Part shown: one piece after another, positions 51,816 through 64,000 of the stretch
Layout of the letters: each line of letters begins with the position of its first letter
How positions within the stretch are numbered: the first letter of the stretch is position 1
Assembly: GCF_020150455.1 (NCBI RefSeq)
Contig: NZ_CP083740.1
Coordinates: 62,001-126,000 of the forward strand
Direction: 5' to 3'
DNA length: 64,000 nucleotides
Origin: Bremerella sp. TYQ1
Lineage (GTDB): Bacteria > Planctomycetota > Planctomycetia > Pirellulales > Pirellulaceae
The notes under the pieces: model-generated
Told to the model about the DNA's origin: nothing
Database searches by the model: none
Seen by the model: only the letters and a program-made list of their open reading frames with translations
Translations under genes and position numbers: made by a program

Positions 51816-54488
51816 ATGACGAACTCCATTCTTGCCAATCAATGGTGGGCCGAAGTTTATCGAAAGCACTTTGGGAAACTCTGGTTGTTTCAGGCTGGGA
51901 TCTTGCTGCTCGTAGGATTCTTGCTGGCGTTCAGCTTCGGCACGAACGCCCCAAAAGTAGCCGATAACGAGCCTGTGGGGACTCGCGTTCCCAATGGTTC
52001 GAGCATGTGGACCTGCTCCATGCATCCGCAGATCCGTTCGGGAGATTCTGGGGACTGTCCGATCTGTGGTATGGATCTCATTCCGGTTGCACAATCTGCC
52101 GGTGGGATGCGAACACTTACTCTCAGCCCTGAATCTCGGGCACTGATGAGCATTTCTTCCATTCCCGTCGAGCGGAAATATGTATCCCAGGAAATCCAAA
52201 TGGTCGGCAAGGTCGACTTCGACGAGACCAAGTTCGGATACATCTCAGCCTGGGTTCCAGGAAGACTAGATCGTCTATACGTGGACTACGCAGGAGTGAC
52301 CGTCAAAGAGGGCGATCACATGGTCTATATCTACAGTCCCGAACTTTATGCTGCTCAAGAGGAATTGATCCAGGCGCTTAAGTATCAAAACATTCCGCAG
52401 GGATCGATACGTCTTCCGTCGGTTAACCTCGTTGCAACAGCACGCGAGAAGCTGCGGCTGTTCGGTTTAACGAAGGAACAAATTGAGGAGATTGAGGGAC
52501 AGGAGAAGCCTTCGGACCACCTCACAATCCACTCGCCGGCCAGTGGTGTCGTAATCGAAAAACTCAAAAATGAAGGGGATTACGTCAAAACGGGCGAACG
52601 TATCTATACGATCGCGGACCTGAACCAGGTATGGCTTCACCTGGATGCCTACGAGTCAGATCTACCTTGGATTCGGTATGGCCAAGATGTCACGATCACG
52701 ACCGAGGCTTACCCCGGGGAAGAATTTCACGGGAGGATTGCCTTCATTCAGCCAGTACTGGATGACAAGACGAGAACGGTCAAAGTTCGGGTCAATATTC
52801 CCAATCCCACCGGTAAGCTTAAGCCTCAGATGTTCGTGCATGCCAAGGTGCAGCCCACCATCGCAGCCGGAGGACGGGTGATTGATCCAAGTCTGGTTGG
52901 TAAATGGATCAGCCCGATGCATCCCGAGATTGTCAAGGATGAGCCCGGTCTATGTGATATCTGCCATATGCCACTGGTTCGTGCGGAAACACTGGGGTAT
53001 ATCGCGCCCAGTACCGAACAGGAAACAGCCCCTCTGGTGATCCCATCCTCCGCAGCATTAGTTACCGGTCGTCGAGCAATCGTTTACGTGGAATTGCCTG
53101 TCATGCCGGCCGGCATCGAAGCGGCGACGCAAGGACTTGGCACGGCAATTCAACGCGGCGATTTAGAGCAGATCCGACGTGCATTCGCTGTTCTGGAGCA
53201 AGTACTCGATCAACCGTACGAACAGGGAGCGAGTATCTATGCCCAGGAATTATGGAATCGCTATGCCGACCGTTTAACACCGTACGCACTTGCCGGCAAT
53301 CGAGCGAATACTCCCCAAGAGGCATCAAACGCCTTTGCCGAAATCGAAGCGATCACGGAGCAAATGCACGAGGAATTCGGTCCCGTCGGTCAACCGACCT
53401 TCGAAGGCCGAGAGATCGTGCTAGGCCCTCGAGCCGGCAACTACTACCTGGTAGAGCATGGGCTCAGTGAGGGTGAACTGGTCGTCACCCAAGGCAACTT
53501 CAAGATCGACGCCGAGATTCAGATTCAGGCCAAGCCCAGCATGATGACGCCTGAAGGGGGCGGCGGTGGTGGTCATCATCATGGCGGTGGTGATCAGAAA
53601 AAGGCAACCACCAACGAACATGCCGGGCACAACATGAAACTGCCGGCAGCATTTACCAATCAGATCTTGGAATTGATCGCCTCCTTCGATCGCGTTCAGC
53701 AGTCTTATGCACCAGGAGATATTAACGAAGTCCGATTAGCATTTGCTGATTTTGATCGCACGCTTCAGCGTGTTGACGGCAACATGCTGACAGGGCATGC
53801 CAGGATGCAGTGGAAAGAGTTCTCGATGTTGCTGGGAAACGATGCATTCGAGGGGCAGCAATTAATACAGATGTCCGATGCCGAACAGCTCCTTGTAACG
53901 CTCAAGTCCCATGTGCGTCGGATGCGTTCGCAGCTTGGAGTGATGACAAACATGAAACCCATGATCGAGCGGGTTAGCGTTCCCATGCAATTTCAAGATG
54001 GACTGGGAGAGATTTGGGACCGCTATCTCGAAATCCAATATGACTTGGCAAAGGATGATTTCGCCGGTGCCAAAGAGAAATTGCCCGAACTCCAATCAGC
54101 CGTGGAAGCAATCGATTCGAATGTGCTGACAGATGATGCCAAGGGTATATGGGATAAAGAGCGAGCCAATCTAGCCAAACTAATTGCCGATTTACAGCGA
54201 TCGGAAGACATCAACGGATTTAGGGCTGGATTCAAATCCCTTTCTGAAGAAGTCGGGGTCTTGGCAAAGACTTTTGGCTTCGGCACAGCAAGAACGGTTT
54301 ACGAACTTCACTGTCCCATGGCTTTCCAAAATCGAGGAGCGGTGTGGTACCAGGGCAACGATCAAGTAAGAAACCCATATTTCGGGACCCAAATGCTCAA
54401 GTGTGCCGATAGCGTGAAGCCTTTGATGACCGACCAGCCCGAAAACTCGGGAGCCAATCAGTCCCATCCGGATCACTCCCAGCACTGA
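51816..54488 (+). CDS. CusB-like RND adaptor with heavy-metal-binding domains, His-rich linker and duplicated C-terminal helical domain
   Basis: An unusually long adaptor (890 residues). A membrane anchor lies near 22-41. Heavy-metal-binding domains are near 65-91 (WTCSMHPQI, CPICGMDLIP) and 362-390 (SPMHPEI, CDICHMPLV). The adaptor core and hairpin lie in between, and EGDHMVYIYSPELYAAQEEL marks the first lip. A Gly/His linker (GGGGGHHHHGGG near 581-597) separates a C-terminal part of about 290 residues, which looks like two DUF3347-type helical units and ends FHCPMAF-like (ELHCPMAFQNRGAVWYQ) and MLKCADS. It is followed 26 bases later by the pump. Ends in His-rich SHPDHSQH. Confidence 0.9.
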   Translation: MTNSILANQWWAEVYRKHFGKLWLFQAGILLLVGFLLAFSFGTNAPKVADNEPVGTRVPNGSSMWTCSMHPQIRSGDSGDCPICGMDLIPVAQSAGGMRTLTLSPESRALMSISSIPVERKYVSQEIQMVGKVDFDETKFGYISAWVPGRLDRLYVDYAGVTVKEGDHMVYIYSPELYAAQEELIQALKYQNIPQGSIRLPSVNLVATAREKLRLFGLTKEQIEEIEGQEKPSDHLTIHSPASGVVIEKLKNEGDYVKTGERIYTIADLNQVWLHLDAYESDLPWIRYGQDVTITTEAYPGEEFHGRIAFIQPVLDDKTRTVKVRVNIPNPTGKLKPQMFVHAKVQPTIAAGGRVIDPSLVGKWISPMHPEIVKDEPGLCDICHMPLVRAETLGYIAPSTEQETAPLVIPSSAALVTGRRAIVYVELPVMPAGIEAATQGLGTAIQRGDLEQIRRAFAVLEQVLDQPYEQGASIYAQELWNRYADRLTPYALAGNRANTPQEASNAFAEIEAITEQMHEEFGPVGQPTFEGREIVLGPRAGNYYLVEHGLSEGELVVTQGNFKIDAEIQIQAKPSMMTPEGGGGGGHHHGGGDQKKATTNEHAGHNMKLPAAFTNQILELIASFDRVQQSYAPGDINEVRLAFADFDRTLQRVDGNMLTGHARMQWKEFSMLLGNDAFEGQQLIQMSDAEQLLVTLKSHVRRMRSQLGVMTNMKPMIERVSVPMQFQDGLGEIWDRYLEIQYDLAKDDFAGAKEKLPELQSAVEAIDSNVLTDDAKGIWDKERANLAKLIADLQRSEDINGFRAGFKSLSEEVGVLAKTFGFGTARTVYELHCPMAFQNRGAVWYQGNDQVRNPYFGTQMLKCADSVKPLMTDQPENSGANQSHPDHSQH

Positions 54489-54514
54489 CAACTCACCATC
54501 GATTGGATGAACTG

Positions 54515-60541
<6,027 letters not shown>

Positions 60542-60553
60542 GTATAGGGAACA

Positions 60554-60883
60554 ATGACTAAACCTCAATATCAGGATGAAATGCAAAAGGAGGTGGCCAA
60601 GAAGGAGCGACGAAAGATTCGCGCACGCGAGTCCCGCGGACGTAGCATTTGGTTCGGATTAGGAATGTTTGGATTAATTGGTTGGTCGATTGCGATCCCG
60701 ACCTTGATCGGCGCCATTGTTGGCCTATGGATGGATCGAACCTGGGAACATAGTTACTCATGCACCCTCATGGGCTTATTCGCTGGCATCACCAGCGGTT
60801 GTTGGATCGCATGGTATTGGATCCAGCAAGAGTTATTCACGAATGAACAAGATACGGAAGACGATCAGAAAGTGCAGAAATAG
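60554..60883 (+). CDS. atpQ: N-ATPase AtpI/AtpQ-like membrane protein
   Basis: The product has 109 residues with a basic N-terminal segment and two membrane helices (FGLIGWSIAIPTLIGAIVG and CTLMGLFAGITSGCWIAWYW). N-ATPase operons carry a small AtpI-like gene (atpQ) here, thought to help assembly of the membrane rotor. AGGG lies 5-6 bases before ATG 60554. Charge-rich ends, no enzyme motif. Identification rests on position and the two-helix pattern. Confidence 0.85.
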   Translation: MTKPQYQDEMQKEVAKKERRKIRARESRGRSIWFGLGMFGLIGWSIAIPTLIGAIVGLWMDRTWEHSYSCTLMGLFAGITSGCWIAWYWIQQELFTNEQDTEDDQKVQK

Positions 60884-60895
60884 AGGAGTTGTCTT

Positions 60896-61177
60896 ATGAA
60901 TCCGATATGGGCTCTTGGCGTGTTTGTAATTGGACTGACTCTCGGCGTGGTGTATTTCGGGGGGCTTTGGTTGACCGTGCGACGTTTGCCGTCGATGCAA
61001 ATACCGGCACTGTGGTTCTTGGCGAGCCTGCTGTTTCGCCTAGGCGTTGTGCTGACCAGCTTTTTTGCCGTACTTCAGGGAGGCTGGGAATTACTCGCAA
61101 TTTGCGTGTTTGGATTTCTAGTCGTCCGATTCGTGTTGGTGGGTTGTTTAGGGAATTCGCACGAGTTTGCGAATTAG
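60896..61177 (+). CDS. atpR: N-ATPase AtpR subunit
   Basis: The product has 93 residues with three membrane helices (IWALGVFVIGLTLGVVYFGG, PALWFLASLLFRLGVVLTSF and LAICVFGFLVVRFVLVG). AtpR is unique to N-ATPases and is thought to aid rotor assembly through its conserved Arg residues, here LLFRLG and FLVVRF. GAGGAG lies 7 bases before ATG 60896. It confirms the N-type assignment. Confidence 0.9.
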   Translation: MNPIWALGVFVIGLTLGVVYFGGLWLTVRRLPSMQIPALWFLASLLFRLGVVLTSFFAVLQGGWELLAICVFGFLVVRFVLVGCLGNSHEFAN

Positions 61178-61229
61178 CAGGATTGATGACGATACTTGGT
61201 AACGTAATTGGATCCACTGTTGATCTGAA

Positions 61230-61958
61230 ATGAACATCGAAGACCTAAGCCCTGACGACGCTGTTTTACTGCAATGGAAATTCATTTCATTGAATTACAC
61301 CATTGTGTACACCTGGCTCGTGATGGTGCTTCTTGTCGGTATCGCATGGTGGTCTACCCGCAAGTTGTCATCCGGGCGAAGCATCTCGCGCTGGCAGAAC
61401 TTCTTGGAAATCGTTGTTGGCACGATCAATAAACAGATCCAGGAGGTCAGCCAGGAAGACTCCGCGGGTTATTTGCCATTTATCGGGACACTGTTCTTGT
61501 TCATCGCAACGTCGAACCTGCTAGCCGTTGTCCCTGGCTTTCATTCCCCAACATCCTCACTTTCGACGACGACAGCACTGGCCCTATGTGTCCTGGTGGC
61601 TGTTCCCTTTTATGCCATCTCGAAGCAGGGAGTCGTGGGCTACCTCAAGCAATACTTGCAACCTACACCCCTCATGCTTCCCTTCAACTTGATTGGTGAG
61701 CTTTCGCGAACCCTTGCCCTGGCAGTGCGACTATTCGGAAACATGATGAGTGGCGCTAAGATCGCCGCTATTCTTCTGGCAATTGCGCCCTTGTTCTTTC
61801 CGATTTTGATGAACGCCCTGGGATTGCTAACCGGCCTGATTCAGGCATATATCTTTGCAGTACTGGCATTGGTGTATATCGCATCGGCCAGCCAGGCACA
61901 TCATCGTCCCGAAGCGAACGCCCAAAGTGAAACTACTGAAAGTAAGAACGTCTCATGA
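61230..61958 (+). CDS. atpB: N-ATPase a subunit
   Basis: The product has 242 residues. Five or six membrane helices are visible, with the conserved Arg that faces the rotor in LSRTLALAVRLFGNMM (about residue 169-173) and the GELSRT motif. It forms the two half-channels through which ions reach the c ring. The His-containing C-terminus SASQAHHRP is like other a subunits. It follows atpR by 52 bases. No strong ribosome site is seen. Confidence 0.94.
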   Translation: MNIEDLSPDDAVLLQWKFISLNYTIVYTWLVMVLLVGIAWWSTRKLSSGRSISRWQNFLEIVVGTINKQIQEVSQEDSAGYLPFIGTLFLFIATSNLLAVVPGFHSPTSSLSTTTALALCVLVAVPFYAISKQGVVGYLKQYLQPTPLMLPFNLIGELSRTLALAVRLFGNMMSGAKIAAILLAIAPLFFPILMNALGLLTGLIQAYIFAVLALVYIASASQAHHRPEANAQSETTESKNVS

Positions 61959-61989
61959 TCCGTAGGAACTAAAAGAAAGGAATGATTCG

Positions 61990-62271
61990 ATGGACAACGT
62001 TGGACTTATCGGCATGGCGTCGATCTTTACCGCAGGCATTACGATTGCGATTGGCTCAATCGGGCCAGCACTGGGAGAAGGCCGCGCCGTTGCCCAGGCA
62101 CTCAGCGCGATCGCTCAGCAGCCTGATGAAGCAAACCGAATTACGCGAACTCTCTTCGTTGGGTTAGCCATGGTCGAATCCACGGCCATTTATTGCTTTG
62201 TTGTATCCATGATTTTGCTGTTTGCGAATCCTGTTTGGAACTACGTGATTCCAGCAACAACAGCAAACTGA
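61990..62271 (+). CDS. atpE: N-ATPase c subunit (rotor ring)
   Basis: The product has 93 residues and two membrane helices. In helix 1 GPALGEG gives E30; in helix 2 MVESTAIY gives E63, S64, T65 and Y68. Two carboxylates per hairpin are the N-ATPase hallmark, and the ES-T-x-x-Y set is like Na+-binding c subunits. Whether it moves Na+ or H+ is not settled for this family, so I leave it open. AGGA lies about 9 bases before ATG. Confidence 0.95.
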   Translation: MDNVGLIGMASIFTAGITIAIGSIGPALGEGRAVAQALSAIAQQPDEANRITRTLFVGLAMVESTAIYCFVVSMILLFANPVWNYVIPATTAN

Positions 62272-62293
62272 CGGGGTTACTAGGAGTTGGCAA

Positions 62294-63073
62294 GTGATTG
62301 ATTGGTTCACCATTGTAGCCCAGATTGTCAATTTCCTGATTCTCGTAGGGCTCCTGAAGTACTTCCTCTATGGTCGTGTTATCGAGGCCATGGAGAAAAG
62401 GGAACAGGTGATTGCCAGTAGCTGGGATGAGGTCAACTTGGCAAAAGAGGAAGCTCAACAGCAACGAGACTTGGCTGAGCAACACAACCGTGAGTTAGAA
62501 GACCAGCGGCAAGAGGAACTGGTTCGAGTTCATGAAGAAGTAGAAGTACACCGACGGGAACTCACCGCGAAGGTGCGAGAAGAAGTCGATCAGGTCAAGG
62601 CCCGTTGGTCTGCGGCAATTCGGGAAGAATCAACATCGTTCTTGCGTGACTTGCGGCGACGTGCGTCCGAGGAAGTATTTGCTGTCGCGCGTCGCGTATT
62701 GGACGACTTGGCTGATACCGAATTGGAGCGACGCATCGCCGAGAAATTCATTGTGTTGTTGAATCAGTTGGGAGATCCCCAACGAAATGAGGTCATGGCA
62801 TCGCTTCGGCAAGGCGAGAACACAGTTGTCGTTCAATCGGCATTCGCGTTGCCTGAAGACCTCCAGCAGCGTATTGCGGAAACCCTGCGGACTCGGTTTG
62901 TGGATTCCATCGAAGTAACTTTCGAGCAAGCACCCGCGTTGATATGCGGCATCGCGATCCAGACCAATTCCCACAAGCTTGCATGGGAACTAGACGACTA
63001 CCTGACGGGTCTCGAGGAAAGTCTGCATGCTGCCCTGGAAGAAGAAACGCTGGCCTCGGCCTCAAACGCATGA
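62294..63073 (+). CDS. atpF: N-ATPase b subunit with delta-like C-terminal domain
   Basis: The product has 259 residues from GTG 62294, 7 bases after TAGGAG. One N-terminal membrane helix (IVAQIVNFLILVGLLKYFLY) is followed by a long charged coiled coil (about 35-140). The last 100 residues (VVVQSAFALPEDLQQRIAE, with GIAIQTN) look like a delta-subunit fold. N-ATPase operons have no separate delta gene, and this longer b subunit explains it. It is the stator holding the F1 head. Confidence 0.93.
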   Translation: MIDWFTIVAQIVNFLILVGLLKYFLYGRVIEAMEKREQVIASSWDEVNLAKEEAQQQRDLAEQHNRELEDQRQEELVRVHEEVEVHRRELTAKVREEVDQVKARWSAAIREESTSFLRDLRRRASEEVFAVARRVLDDLADTELERRIAEKFIVLLNQLGDPQRNEVMASLRQGENTVVVQSAFALPEDLQQRIAETLRTRFVDSIEVTFEQAPALICGIAIQTNSHKLAWELDDYLTGLEESLHAALEEETLASASNA

Positions 63074-63113
63074 TTCGGTGAAATAGGCATTTGTAGAACC
63101 GGTTGGCAAGATC

Positions 63114-64000
63114 ATGGATCCATCAATCGAAACACTTCATGACGTTCTTGATCAAACGTTTGCCCTATTGAAACGTGTCCGAAATGTGAGTCCACGTCAA
63201 CTTGCTCCTGAGGAAGTGGGACGGGTTAGCTTCGTCGGCAACGGTATTGTAGGAGTCGACGGGCTGCCAGGCGTCCAGTCCCAAGAGCTCGTTCGGTTTC
63301 CAGGAGATCGACTGGGTATGGCATTCAATCTCGATCCAGACGAGGTAGGGGTGATCTTGCTCGATAGAGCAAAGGGATTGCATGCTGGGGGCGAAGTTCG
63401 ACGGACACAGCGTGTACTTGACGTACCAGTTGGCGAAACGCTTCTAGGGCGTGTAGTCGATGGCATCGGTCGACCCATTGATGGACTAGGGCCAATTCGA
63501 GCCGTTCGTCGCCTTCCAGTAGAACGTCCTGCGGCTGCCATCATGGATCGAGCTCCCGTTACGGTTCCGTTTCAGACCGGAATCAAAGTCATTGATACGT
63601 TGATTCCCATCGGGCGTGGCCAAAGACAGTTGGTACTCGGCGACCGGCAAACGGGCAAAACTGCGATTGCCGTCGACGCGATGATCAACCAACGCGACAA
63701 GCAGGTACTGTGTGTCTACTGTGCGATCGGGCAGCGTAGTTCTTCCGTGGCACGGGTCATTGAGGACCTGAAAGCCTACGGGGCAATTGAGCATACCGTC
63801 GTCGTTGCCACGACCGAAGATCATCCCCCGGGAGAACAGTACGTTGCGCCGTATGCCGCGATGAGCATTGCGGAACATTTCATGCAGCATGGGCGTGATG
63901 TGCTGGTTGTGCTCGATGATCTTACGAAACACGCGCGGGCATATCGAGAATTGTCTTTATTGCTTCGCCGTCCACCGGGACGAGAGGCTTTTCCCGGAGA
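63114..64000 (+). CDS. atpA: N-ATPase alpha subunit, 3' end outside window
   Basis: The frame is open from ATG 63114 for 295 codons to the window end. The N-terminal beta barrel is [20 protein letters not shown]; Walker A is GDRQTGKT at about 176-183 (CDS residues), with [12 protein letters not shown] before it. [13 protein letters not shown] and [11 protein letters not shown] match F1 alpha. It forms the non-catalytic nucleotide sites of the head. A gamma gene (atpG) should follow outside the window. Confidence 0.96.
   Translation, partial: MDPSIETLHDVLDQTFALLKRVRNVSPRQLAPEEVGRVSFVGNGIVGVDGLPGVQSQELVRFPGDRLGMAFNLDPDEVGVILLDRAKGLHAGGEVRRTQRVLDVPVGETLLGRVVDGIGRPIDGLGPIRAVRRLPVERPAAAIMDRAPVTVPFQTGIKVIDTLIPIGRGQRQLVLGDRQTGKTAIAVDAMINQRDKQVLCVYCAIGQRSSSVARVIEDLKAYGAIEHTVVVATTEDHPPGEQYVAPYAAMSIAEHFMQHGRDVLVVLDDLTKHARAYRELSLLLRRPPGREAFPG

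Overview
The window looks like chromosomal DNA of a planctomycete, most likely a Pirellulaceae-type marine lineage. This is inferred from gene content, not from a marker gene: an ECF sigma factor paired with a membrane Ser/Thr kinase, two exported caspase-like proteins, many small exported Cys- or His-rich proteins, and an N-type ATPase operon. No rRNA, tRNA, CRISPR array, transposase or integrase was found. Most of the DNA is a heavy-metal handling island.
Layout. 1-1810 (minus): the upstream end of an efflux unit, with a metal RND adaptor cut by the window edge and a Cys-rich exported protein. 2206-5620 (plus): a Cys-rich protein, a thioredoxin-fold protein and a MacB/LolCDE-like ABC permease plus ATPase. 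5676-6600 (minus): a degenerate receiver protein and another Cys-rich protein. 6837-15374 (plus): a Czc-type operon of outer-membrane factor, Cys/His-rich protein, adaptor, RND pump, His-rich lipoprotein and CDF exporter. 15466-21101 (minus): two caspase-like proteins. 21222-25055: two His-rich exported genes (minus) flank an ECF sigma/Ser-Thr kinase pair (plus); both carry the same promoter-like element. 25451-33227 (minus): a Cus-like operon of Cys-rich protein, small lipoprotein, adaptor, RND pump and YraQ/ArsP-type permease. 33340-34555 (plus): a MerR-family operator and regulator with an HMA-MauE-like membrane protein. 34571-43726 (minus): a second Cus-like operon, a double CPx/CCxxC protein and a Cu+-type P-ATPase, divergent from an outer-membrane factor (44076-45494). 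45504-47680 (minus): a SLOG-YHS fusion, a YHS protein and an exported helical protein. 48076-49835 (plus): an ECF sigma factor and a zinc-finger anti-sigma with a periplasmic Cys cluster. 49806-50645 (minus): an exported metallopeptidase. 51052-58723 (plus): an SH3-like exported protein, a third Cus-type adaptor and a very large RND pump. 58725-64000 (plus): the N-ATPase operon atpD-C-Q-R-B-E-F-A, starting 1 base after the RND stop codon and running off the window.
How the genes fit together (inference). At least five RND-type metal export units, a CDF and a P1B ATPase would move Cu/Ag- and Zn/Co/Cd-like ions from cytoplasm or periplasm to the outside. Small Cys/His-rich exported proteins and YHS or heavy-metal-binding modules would bind or hand over ions. 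One MerR-family regulator and one Cys-cluster anti-sigma probably sense metal. The N-ATPase would energise the membrane with an ion gradient. Substrate assignments rest on family motifs only.
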